Of a stretch of 64,000 nt of DNA, positions 41,936-51,623 are shown piece by piece. Position 1 is the stretch's first letter, and each line of letters opens with the position of its first letter. The notes below the pieces were generated by a model. It worked only from the letters and a program-made list of their open reading frames with translations, made no database searches and was not told the DNA's origin. The stretch is from Streptomyces sp. AJS327 (GTDB lineage Bacteria; Actinomycetota; Actinomycetes; Streptomycetales; Streptomycetaceae), in assembly GCF_013450295.1 (NCBI RefSeq), contig NZ_SKBR01000001.1, positions 190,001-254,000 on the forward strand, in the 5' to 3' direction. The position numbers were made by a program, and so were the translations under genes.

Positions 41936-42037
41936 CCGGCGGGGGCCCAGCGGGGCGGAGTACGGCCGGGGGTGCCGGGGAGCGGGTGGGGGAGCGAGCC
42001 GGAGAGCGGATCAGTCCGTCGGTCCAGGGAGAGTGCT

Positions 42038-43069
42038 GTGCGAGTTCCGGATGTGACAGTCATCGTCGCCGTCTACAACGGCCTGCCGTACTTCACCAGA
42101 TGCCTGGAGTCGGTCAGCGGGCAGTCGATCGGGCCGGACCGTCTGGAGCTGGTGGTGGTCGACGACGGGTCGACCGACGGCAGCGGTGAGTACGCGGAGA
42201 AGTTCGCGGTCGACGCGGAACTGCCGACGCGGGTGGTGCGGCAGCCCAACTCCGGTGGCCCCAGCGGCCCCCGGAACGTCGGGCTCTCCCTGGCCACCGG
42301 GCGCTACGTGTTCATCCTCGACGCCGACGACCACCTCGGCCCGGAGGCGCTGGAGCGCATGGTGGCGATGGCCGACCGCAACGACACCGACATGGTCCTC
42401 GGCCGGATCACCGGGGTGAACCGCCGGGCCCCACGCTCCATGTTCCGCGCCAACGCCGAGCGGACCAGCGTCTTCGAGAACCACGTGCTGAACACCATGA
42501 GCGCGGAGAAGCTCTTCCGGCGGGAGCTGCTGGAGCGGCACGGCATCCGGTTCATGGAGGACCTGCACCACGGGGAGGACACCTGCTTCACCCTGGAGGC
42601 GAGCCTGCGGGCCGACGGGATCTCCATCGTCGCGGACTACCCCTGCCTCTACATCGTGGGCCGGACCGACGGCGGCAACCTCACCAGCGCGGGCAGCCGG
42701 GCCGAGGGCTTCCTCGCCGCGCGGACCCAACTGGAGCTGATCACGCGGCTGGTGCCGCCCGGGCCGAACCGGGACACCGCGATGGTGCGGCCCTTCCGGC
42801 TCAAGGTGCTGCGGCCCTTCGGCCCACGGCTGCTGCGGGAGCCCGGCCCGGTCTGGCGGGAGAACTTCGGCCTCGCCGCCCCGCTCGTCGAGGAGTTCCT
42901 GACACCCGGCGTCCGGCGGAAGCTGAAGCCCGACGAGCGGATCCGGCTGCACTGCGTGGCCGAACACCGCGCCGACGTGCTGCGGGACCTGCTCACCCTG
43001 CTGTCCGAGCAGCCGACGCGACGCGAGACCCGGCTCTCGGAGCGGGACACCCCGCTCGACGACGGCTGA
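42038..43069 (+). CDS. family 2 glycosyltransferase
   Basis: The 343-residue protein has the GT2 GT-A fold at about 5-220: VTVIVAVYNGLPYFTRCLES, the nucleotide motif VVVDDGSTDGS, the DXD-type metal site FILDADDHLGPEALERMV and the acceptor motif HHGEDTCFTLEASL. The C-terminal 110 residues are helical and charged. No membrane segment is present. I chose GTG 42038 because CAGGGAGAG sits six bases upstream and the protein then starts VRVPDVTVIV. It probably acts on the same wall glycan as its neighbours. Its stop is only four bases from the convergent pkaB-like stop. Confidence 0.9.
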   Translation: MRVPDVTVIVAVYNGLPYFTRCLESVSGQSIGPDRLELVVVDDGSTDGSGEYAEKFAVDAELPTRVVRQPNSGGPSGPRNVGLSLATGRYVFILDADDHLGPEALERMVAMADRNDTDMVLGRITGVNRRAPRSMFRANAERTSVFENHVLNTMSAEKLFRRELLERHGIRFMEDLHHGEDTCFTLEASLRADGISIVADYPCLYIVGRTDGGNLTSAGSRAEGFLAARTQLELITRLVPPGPNRDTAMVRPFRLKVLRPFGPRLLREPGPVWRENFGLAAPLVEEFLTPGVRRKLKPDERIRLHCVAEHRADVLRDLLTLLSEQPTRRETRLSERDTPLDDG

Positions 43070-43073
43070 ACGC

Positions 43074-44339
43074 TCAGGGGCCGTCGGGCTGTTCGACGGC
43101 CGGGGCGGGCTGGGTGGTGCCCTCGTCGTCGTCCCCGGAGAGGGCCAGCCAGCCGCCCACCCCGGCCACCGCGAGCACCCCGGCCGCCACCGCGCCCACC
43201 CGCGCCCGGCGCCGCCGCAGCGCCGCCCGGTGCTTGGCGGAACCCGCGCGCGGCTCCCCGGCCGGGCGTGGGGCGCGTGCCGTTCCGTGGGCCCCGCCGG
43301 CGAGTTCGTCCGCCTCGGGGACGCGCATGCTCGTGTGCGTGTCGCGGTTGGCGTCCGGGCTGGCGCCGCTGGGCACCAACGGGACGGCGCCGCGCGGTGG
43401 TTCCGCACCCGCCGCCCCCGGCTCGCCCTCGCCCTCGCCGGGCGCGCGCGCCTCACCGGTGTCGCCGTCCGCGTAGCCGTCGTCCGGGTGCTCGTCGATG
43501 TCGAGCGGGGGCATCCCCTCCAGGGAAGGCAGCAACTCCCGCAGGCGGGAGGCGAGTTCGGCGGCGCGGAGCCGGGAGGCCGGGGCCTTCGCCAGGCACT
43601 GGTGGATCAGCTGCCACAGTTCGTCCGGGACGCCGGGCAACGGCGCGACCGTCTCGGTGACATGGCGCCGCAGGACGGCTCCGGGGTGGCCACCGCCGAA
43701 CGGCGTGAATCCGGCGAGGAGCTCGTACAGCACGGTGGCGAGCGCGTAGATGTCCACGGCCGCGCGCGGTGGCAGCCCCTCGACCAGCTCGGGCGCCACG
43801 TAGTCGGGGGTGCCGATCACGCTCGTCGCCCGGGTGCGGCCGGGGGAGTCGATCAGCTTCGCGACCCCGAAGTCGGTCAGCAGCGCCGGGGGCGCCCCAC
43901 CCGGGCCCACCAGCGCCAGGGCGTCCAGCAGCACGTTCTCCGGCTTGACGTCCCGGTGCACGATGCCCGCGGAGTGCGCCGCGGCCAGGGCCTCCGCGAC
44001 GTCGGCCGCGATCGCGACGGCCGCCTCCGGGCCGAGCCGCCGCTCGTGCTCCAGCCGGGTACGCAGATCCGTACCGCGGACCAGGTCCATCACCAGGGCG
44101 AGGTCGTTTCCGTCCACCACCAGGTCGCGGACGCCGACGATCCGGGGGTGGTCGAGGGAGAGCAGCGCGCTCCGCTCCCGCACGAACCGTTCGACCAGCC
44201 GCTCGTCGGAGGCCAGGTCCTCACGCAACAGCTTGACGGCGACGGCCCCTTCGGGACCCTCGCCCAACCACACGGTGCCCGCGCTGCCGCGTCCCAGGAC
44301 CTGGAGGGCGGTATAGCGACTGCCGATCTTCCTAGCCAT
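43074..44339 (-). CDS. pkaB: membrane Ser/Thr protein kinase, PkaB-like
   Basis: The 421-residue Hanks-type kinase has the Gly-rich loop LGRGSAGTVW, Lys36 in VAVKLL, HRDVKPENVLL, TDFGVAKL and the activation/P+1 segment GTPDYVAPELVEG. A single transmembrane segment near residues 385-405 (VGAVAAGVLAVAGVGGWLAL) leaves a short extracytoplasmic tail with no PASTA repeats, so it is not a peptidoglycan-sensing PknB. ATG 44339 has no Shine-Dalgarno, and a TAGCTT hexamer lies seven bases upstream. With the PkaA-like kinase it forms the pkaB-pkaA pair known from S. coelicolor. Likely partners are FHA proteins such as the one at 47903. Confidence 0.9.
   Translation of the reverse strand: MARKIGSRYTALQVLGRGSAGTVWLGEGPEGAVAVKLLREDLASDERLVERFVRERSALLSLDHPRIVGVRDLVVDGNDLALVMDLVRGTDLRTRLEHERRLGPEAAVAIAADVAEALAAAHSAGIVHRDVKPENVLLDALALVGPGGAPPALLTDFGVAKLIDSPGRTRATSVIGTPDYVAPELVEGLPPRAAVDIYALATVLYELLAGFTPFGGGHPGAVLRRHVTETVAPLPGVPDELWQLIHQCLAKAPASRLRAAELASRLRELLPSLEGMPPLDIDEHPDDGYADGDTGEARAPGEGEGEPGAAGAEPPRGAVPLVPSGASPDANRDTHTSMRVPEADELAGGAHGTARAPRPAGEPRAGSAKHRAALRRRRARVGAVAAGVLAVAGVGGWLALSGDDDEGTTQPAPAVEQPDGP
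43079..43101 (+). terminator. possible terminator inside the pkaB-like 3' end
   Basis: A perfect 8-bp stem (GGCCGTCG, loop of seven, CGACGGCC) lies ten bases after the GT2 stop. Because the convergent stops are four bases apart, it falls within the last codons of the kinase gene on the other strand. Confidence 0.4.
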
Positions 44340-44846
44340 AGCCGCAAAGCTACGCCGCGACGCGCCAGTTGGCAGGCCCGGTGCGGGGTAACCGTCACTT
44401 CTGTACGGGATTTCGCCCCCTGGGAGTCGACAAATCTCCGATGTCGCCGCTCCGTTCGGGTCCCGCCCCACCCGGGCCCCGGCCCGTCCGGCGTCGCACC
44501 CCGCCCGCCTCCGCCCGCTTCCCGGCGCCGCCGCGAAGTCGGGGCCGGTGTCAGTTCCGGGGCCGCTTCCGGGCGGACGGCGCGGTGGGCGGCGCCCCAC
44601 CCGTCACCGAACCGCGCGCCGCGACGGCGGGACAAGACGGGCGGCGCGGGCGGGGTTCGGCCGGAGCGCTAGTCAACCGCCGTACGGCGCTGGCCGGTTG
44701 GACGGAGGCCGCGCGCGCAGGGGCCGGGGGCCTCCGGCGAGGGAGGGCCGGCGGAGCGAGCCGGAGCCGAGTCGCCCGTCATCCCGGGCACGGCTCCGGC
44801 CGTCGGGGGCACGCCGGGACGGAGACCGCGCCACGGGACGGACGGG
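44340..44846. other. intergenic region, no gene seen
   Basis: 507 bases lie between the start of the pkaB-like gene and the stop of the pkaA-like gene, both on the minus strand. Frames here are Arg/Pro/Gly-rich and unsupported. It should contain the pkaB promoter close to 44350. Confidence 0.5.
44347..44352 (-). promoter_or_regulatory. candidate -10 for a leaderless pkaB-like transcript
   Basis: Read on the minus strand, TAGCTT ends seven bases before the ATG, and no Shine-Dalgarno sequence occurs in between. That geometry is the usual one for leaderless mRNAs. No clear -35 is visible. Confidence 0.3.
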
Positions 44847-46502
<1,656 letters not shown>

Positions 46503-46941
46503 GTCATGCGCTCCCTGGTCTCGTACTGCTGTCCGCCTGTCGCGAGTGTCCCGCCCACAATACTGCCGACCGGGGTGGCGGCAGTGGCCGCATCCGATAC
46601 GCGGAGCGACCGCCATCGGACGGCGGGTGCACGCCGGAGGACGGACGTGGTCCGGAGGGAGACGCGGCACGTCCACCGACGGTTGCGGCACGGCCGTAAC
46701 CCGTCGCGCCGCGCCGCCACACGCCCCGAGGACGCCACCCCGCCCGCCCGAGTACGCCGCCCCCCCACGCCCCGAGCGCGCCGCCCCGCGTTCCGCCCGC
46801 GCCCCGCCGTCCTCGTACGACCCCGCCCCCGACCCCCTGGGTGGAGGAGGGGCTCATGTGCCGCCGGGCCGCGGACCGTCCGGAGGCCTCCGGTGGCGCG
46901 GTGCTCTGCCGGGCCGGTGGTGAGCGGCCGGGCCTCGGCGG
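46503..46941. other. intergenic region, no gene seen
   Basis: 439 bases lie between the pkaA-like start and the stop of the TPR gene. Composition is Arg/Pro-rich in all frames. I see no repeat or RNA gene. Confidence 0.5.
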
Positions 46942-47457
46942 CTACGTGGAGGTGGTCCCGTTGTCGTCCTCGGTGTTCCGGGCGTCGCCTTCCGCCTTCT
47001 CCCGCCAGCGGGCGGCGGCGCGTTGGGCCTCGGTGGTGTAGACGTAGTCGGGCCCGTGCACCCGCTCCATGTCCAGCGCCAGCTGTTCGAACTCCGCGGC
47101 GGCACCGGCCACGTCTCCCGCCCTGCCGCGCAGGTTGGCCAGGTTGTGCCGCGTGGTGAGGACCTGGGGGTGGTCCTCGCCCAGCGCCCGCACCCGCCCG
47201 GCCAGCCGCTGCTCGGAGAGCTCCACGGCGCCGGCCAGGTCCCCGATCTCGCTCAGGTAGTGGGCTCGGTGCCGGAGCGCCACGGAGTCAGGGGGCTCCT
47301 CGCGCAGCGCGCGATCCCGCTTGTCCAGTTCCCTCTCCGCCCGCTTGAGGAGAGCCCCCGGCGCGAAGCGGTTGCTCAGCGCTCTCGTCACCCGCACCGC
47401 GACGAACGCGGCCCCCACCGCCGCGAACGCCTGTGTGATCGTCTGTCGCCAGGCCAT
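46942..47457 (-). CDS. TPR-repeat protein with N-terminal hydrophobic segment
   Basis: The 171-residue protein begins with a hydrophobic N-terminal stretch (about 4-25, TITQAFAAVGAAFVAVRVT) that may anchor it. Two to three tetratricopeptide-type helix pairs follow, with LGEDHPQVLTTRHNLANLRG and AGDVAGAAAEFEQLALDMER being typical of the TPR_12/NB-ARC-associated type. ATG 47457 has GGAGG nine bases upstream. It is divergent from the FHA/EccC-like ATPase and lies next to two kinases, so a scaffold or signalling role is plausible. The exact function is unknown. Confidence 0.85.
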   Translation of the reverse strand: MAWRQTITQAFAAVGAAFVAVRVTRALSNRFAPGALLKRAERELDKRDRALREEPPDSVALRHRAHYLSEIGDLAGAVELSEQRLAGRVRALGEDHPQVLTTRHNLANLRGRAGDVAGAAAEFEQLALDMERVHGPDYVYTTEAQRAAARWREKAEGDARNTEDDNGTTST

Positions 47458-47902
47458 GTCCGGTACGCCTCCTTCGCTCCACGCTGTCCGGTCGGCGCCC
47501 CCACACGGCGTCGACCGTGGTGGGTCGGCCATCCCCATGGACGCTCGGCCGCCCCACGCCAGTTGCGCGGCGGCCGTTCCCGCCGCGCGGCACCGGACGT
47601 CGCCCCGGGCCGGGCACCGGACGTCGGGGCCGGCCGCCGGGGACGGGGGCGGAGCAGCGGGAGGGAAGGGGAGGAGGGAAGGAGGGGAGAGGGGGCGGCG
47701 AAAGGGCGGGGAAGGGGCACGGTCTTGCGCTCCGGTGGCCGATATCAAGATCATTGATGGGGGAAGTGGCGCGGGTTGTCGGCGGCGGGTGCGAGGATGC
47801 TCCCAGCACTCGACAGCGTGCGGGTGTGAAGCGCGGGAACGCCGCGGGCGCGGGGGAGTTGGCGGCTCGTCGGGCACCGCGCGGACGGGACCGGGAGGGC
47901 CG
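47458..47902. other. divergent promoter region
   Basis: 445 bases lie between the TPR gene (minus) and the FHA/ATPase gene (plus). It contains a direct repeat GCACCGGACGTCG near 47591 and 47617 and an AT-richer patch with CGATATCAAGATCATTGATG near 47740. Promoters for both genes should lie here; I could not assign hexamers with confidence. Confidence 0.45.
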
Positions 47903-50900
47903 ATGCAGATCCGGCTGACTGTCGTGCTCGGGGCGCGCGGTGGCAACCACCGCGCGGGGGGCTCGGGGGCACGTTCGGCGCGGGCGGCACAACCAGCACC
48001 ACCAGTACCACCGGCGCGACCCGTGCAACCGGCACAGTCGGCGCCACCGGTACCGGGGGCGCGTGCCGACGTCCTGGTGACCGCTCCCGCGGGCACCGTG
48101 CTGGCCACCGTGGCCGGGGCGCTGGCCACCACCGCGACCGCCGTCGCGGCCTCCGCCGCGCCCGCCTCCGGTGGCGGCGCCACGCCGCCCGAGCCCGCCC
48201 CACCGCAGGAGTCCGTCGCGGTCTACGCCGGGACCCAGCGCCTCGACCCCCAGCGGCAGGTGATCGGTGAACCGCCGCTGGTGGACGGCGCGGTGATCTC
48301 GCTGCACGGCCCGGCCGCCGCGCTGACCGCCGTCTCCGCCTACGGCCCCGCCAAGGCCCGGCTGCACGTGGTCGCCGGGCCGGACGCGGGCGGGATCCAC
48401 CTGCTCCAGGGCGGCCGGGTGCACCTCGGCCGCTCCGCCGAGGCCGACGTCCCGGTGGACGATCCGGACGTCTCCCGTACGCACTGCGCGGTGACGGTCA
48501 CTGACGGCGGCGCCGTCTCGGTCACCGACCTCGGCTCCACCAACGGCACCACCATCGACGGTGGTCCGGTCGGCACCCGGCCCGTGCTGTTCCGCCCCGG
48601 CTCGGTGCTCCGTCTCGGGGAGACCGCCTTCCGGCTGGAGGCGGCGGGCCCGCCCCGCACCCCGGAGTCCGGGTCCACCGCGCTGCCCGCCCCGCTGCGC
48701 ACCGTCGCCGAGGGGCAGGGCACCCTGCGGCTGGTTCGGGAGGAGGCGGAGCCTCCGCTCCCGCCCGCGCCGCTCTCGCCCGTGCCCGCGCCGCCGGAGC
48801 CGCCGCCCGCCCCCGGCGCCCCCGTCAGCGCTCCCCTGAGCGCCCCCGGCCCGCCCGGGCATCCGCCGGGCGAACCGTTCCCCGCCTCCGCCGAGTTCGA
48901 CGAGCCCGCGGTCACCCGGCGGTCCAGTACCGTGCGGCGGCCGACGCGGCCCTCGGACGAGGGGGAGGCGCGGCGGTCGCGGGGAATCGGCGCCTGGGCG
49001 CGGCGACTTGGCGCCGGGCAGGGCGAGGCCGCCCCCCGCGAGGGGCGATGGGAGACCCCCTCCGCCTCCGACACGGCGCGTGGTGGCGGCGCGGGGCACC
49101 CCGCGCCCCCCGGTCTCGCCTCCGCTCCGCCCCCGCCGGACGCCGCCGCGCTGGCCGCGGCGGAGCGCTGGCCGGATCCGGCGGCGGTGCTGCTGACGGC
49201 GCTCGGCCCGGGCCCGCTGCTGTGGCGGCGCGACCCCGGCGACCGGGACGCCCTGTCCGTACGCGTCGGCGGCGTCCCCCGGGAGGACGGCGGCACCCGG
49301 CCGCTCACCGTCGACCTGCGCGCGGTGGGCGCGCTGGGCCTCGCCGGCCCGCGCCCCCGGCTGGCCGGGCTGGCGCGTGCCGTGCTGGCCCAACTCGCCG
49401 CTTGGCATGGGCCGAACGCCCTGGAGATCGTGCTGCTCAGCGCCGATCCGCGGCAGCCGGTGGAGGAGCGGGCCGCCGAGTGGTCCTGGCTGGGCTGGCT
49501 GCCGCACCTGCGCCCGGGGCGTGGCCAGCACTGCCGTCTGCTGCTGGCCTACGACGCCGAGCAGGCCAGAGCCCGGGTCGCGGAGCTGGTGCGGCGGGTG
49601 GTGGAGGAGCGCCGCTCGCCCGCCGACGCGGGCGCGGAACCGCGGGGCCCGCGCACCCTGCTGGTGGTGGACGGCGATCCCGGCGCGGACGCGATACGCA
49701 CGGCGGTGGGGGAGCTGGCCGCCGAGGGCGGCGCGACCGGGGTCCATCTGCTCCGCCTCGCCGAGACGCCGCCCGCCACCCCGAACTCCCCGGTGGAGGA
49801 GGGCCTGCTGGCCTCCGTGGGGCTCGCCGACTGCGGGGCGGTCGCCGTGCTGAGCGGGGACGTGGCCACGGCCGTCCGGCTGATACGCCGGGATGGCGCG
49901 CGGGCGGGAGCGCCGGAGGCCGCGCGCATACCCGGCGGGCCTCCGCGGGGCACGCTCCCGGCGGGTCCGTCGCGGCCGGGCGCGGAGCCGCCGTCCGGCC
50001 CGATCGCCACGGCGGACGGGGTCTCGGCCGCCTGGGCCGAGCGCTTCGCGCGGGCCCTCGCACCGCTCCGCGAGCCGGACGCCGTGCCGGGCGAGGGCGC
50101 CGCCTCCGGCGCGGTCGCCGAACTTCCGCGCAGCTGCCGCCTGCTGGACGAACTGGGGCTGGCCCGCGCCACGCCCACGGCGCTGCTGGCCCGCTGGTCT
50201 CCGGTGGCGGAGGCGGTGCCGGGGCGGGCGGCGCTGGTGCTGGGCGCCGGGCCGCGCGGCCCGGTGGAGGCCGAGCTGTCCGCGGCGCGCGGCCACGCCC
50301 TGATCACCGGCGCGGCGGGGGCGGGGAAGACGGAGCTGCTGCGCTCGCTGGCCGCCTCGCTCGCGGCGGGGGAGCGCCCGGCGCGACTCGGGCTGCTGCT
50401 GGTGGACGGCCGGGTGCCGGGGGCCGAGGGTGAGGGGCTGCGGATCTGCGCCGAACTCCCGCACGTAACGGGGCATCTGACGGCCGGTGACCCACTGCGG
50501 ATGCGGGAGTTCGCCCAGGCGCTCACGGCCGAGCTGAAGCGTCGGGCCCAGCTCATCGGCGGCGGCCGGACCTACGAGCAGTACGCGCGGCACGAGACCG
50601 CACCGCCGGACCCCGTCGAGCGCCCCGCCGCGTACGCGCACGCGGGCGGCGCCGGGCGCGGTCCGGCCCCGCTGGCCGCGGCCCGCCCCGCGGAGGTGGC
50701 TGGCGCGGCGGCGGGCTCCGGGGGGACCGCGCTCGCCGGGCGGCCGGACGGCCCCGGCGGCGAACGGCCCGACGGCGGCGAGCCGTTGGAGGCCGAGCCG
50801 CTGCCCCGGCTGGTGGTGCTCGTCGACGATCTGGACACCCTGGTCGATCCGGCGCTGGGCAACCCCGGGCGCCCGGCGGCCGGTTCGGTCGTCCGGGCGC

Positions 50901-51283
50901 TGGAGTCGGTGGCCCGTGAGGGGGCCAGGCTGGGGGTGCACCTGGTCGCCTCGACCGGCCACCCGGAGGGTACCGAGGGCACGGCCCTCGCCCATGTGGC
51001 CTTCTACCGTGTCGACTTGAGTGGGGGAGCCGAGGCGGAGGCGGAAGTGCCGCCGGGGCGGGGGGTGTTCAACGTGGCCGCCGAGTCCCTGCCGTTCCAG
51101 GCCGGGCGGATCACCGGCCGTATCCCCCGCACCGCGACGCTGCGCCCCACCGTCGTCCCGCTGGACTGGGCCCGCGCTGGCGATCCGCCGAGCCGTCGGC
51201 CGGTCCGCGAGCTGGGCAACGGGCCGACCGATCTCGCGCTGCTGGCCAGCGCGGTCGGCCGGGCGGCCCGCTCCACCGCGTAG
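47903..51283 (+). CDS. FHA-domain EccC/EssC-like FtsK-type ATPase, apparently soluble
   Basis: The 1126-residue protein has an N-terminal region with a ubiquitin-like flavour (1-140), an FHA domain at about 165-240 (HLGRSAEADVPVDDPDVSRTH, LGSTNGTTIDGG), a Pro-rich linker, and a region matching EccC/EssC ATPases: LWRRDPGDRDALSVRVG (about 440-456) and WSWLGWLPHL (about 527-536). An FtsK-type ATPase follows with Walker A GAAGAGKTELL (about 803-813) and Walker B VVLVDDLDTL (about 968-977), where Asp replaces the usual catalytic Glu. No transmembrane pair is visible between FHA and ATPase, unlike EssC. ATG 47903 follows GGGAGG. No WXG100 gene is nearby. Confidence 0.85.
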   Translation: MQIRLTVVLGARGGNHRAGGSGARSARAAQPAPPVPPARPVQPAQSAPPVPGARADVLVTAPAGTVLATVAGALATTATAVAASAAPASGGGATPPEPAPPQESVAVYAGTQRLDPQRQVIGEPPLVDGAVISLHGPAAALTAVSAYGPAKARLHVVAGPDAGGIHLLQGGRVHLGRSAEADVPVDDPDVSRTHCAVTVTDGGAVSVTDLGSTNGTTIDGGPVGTRPVLFRPGSVLRLGETAFRLEAAGPPRTPESGSTALPAPLRTVAEGQGTLRLVREEAEPPLPPAPLSPVPAPPEPPPAPGAPVSAPLSAPGPPGHPPGEPFPASAEFDEPAVTRRSSTVRRPTRPSDEGEARRSRGIGAWARRLGAGQGEAAPREGRWETPSASDTARGGGAGHPAPPGLASAPPPPDAAALAAAERWPDPAAVLLTALGPGPLLWRRDPGDRDALSVRVGGVPREDGGTRPLTVDLRAVGALGLAGPRPRLAGLARAVLAQLAAWHGPNALEIVLLSADPRQPVEERAAEWSWLGWLPHLRPGRGQHCRLLLAYDAEQARARVAELVRRVVEERRSPADAGAEPRGPRTLLVVDGDPGADAIRTAVGELAAEGGATGVHLLRLAETPPATPNSPVEEGLLASVGLADCGAVAVLSGDVATAVRLIRRDGARAGAPEAARIPGGPPRGTLPAGPSRPGAEPPSGPIATADGVSAAWAERFARALAPLREPDAVPGEGAASGAVAELPRSCRLLDELGLARATPTALLARWSPVAEAVPGRAALVLGAGPRGPVEAELSAARGHALITGAAGAGKTELLRSLAASLAAGERPARLGLLLVDGRVPGAEGEGLRICAELPHVTGHLTAGDPLRMREFAQALTAELKRRAQLIGGGRTYEQYARHETAPPDPVERPAAYAHAGGAGRGPAPLAAARPAEVAGAAAGSGGTALAGRPDGPGGERPDGGEPLEAEPLPRLVVLVDDLDTLVDPALGNPGRPAAGSVVRALESVAREGARLGVHLVASTGHPEGTEGTALAHVAFYRVDLSGGAEAEAEVPPGRGVFNVAAESLPFQAGRITGRIPRTATLRPTVVPLDWARAGDPPSRRPVRELGNGPTDLALLASAVGRAARSTA

Positions 51284-51623
51284 TCGCCGTACGGAGCGGA
51301 CCGGCGGGGGCCTGCCGCGCGAGGGCGGGCGGGGACGCGGGCGCCGCCGAGGGCGGGCGTTCGCCTCTCGCCGGAGACGGGACGGACCCTCGCCGGGGAC
51401 GGGACGGGGAAGTGCGGGGAAAGCCGTCGGAACCGGTGGGACCCCGGCGAGAAAGGTGTCCCGTACAAGTCACGGACCGATCAAGAAGCCCGCGTAGGGG
51501 GGCACTTGAGTATTGCGCGGTGCCCGGCCCCGGCGTAGGACTGTCCCGCACATGACGTGCGGCGCGGCCCCGGGGTGGGGCCACCGGAAGCCGACGGGGC
51601 CTTGGGAAACGGCGGGGAGACAG
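51284..51623. other. intergenic region holding the ABC operon promoter
   Basis: This 340-base gap has no gene. Its second half holds the candidate promoter at 51513-51541. The first half is Arg/Gly-rich in every frame. Confidence 0.5.
51513..51541 (+). promoter_or_regulatory. candidate promoter of the sugar ABC operon
   Basis: TTGCGC (51513-51518), 17 bases, TAGGAC (51536-51541, followed by T). Transcription would start near 51548, about 75 bases before the substrate-binding protein start. Confidence 0.4.

Noticed and set aside
47288..50995. A 1235-residue minus-strand frame opposite the FHA/ATPase gene
   Set aside because: It is a shadow frame: Gly/Arg-rich and overlapping a well-supported gene and part of the TPR gene.
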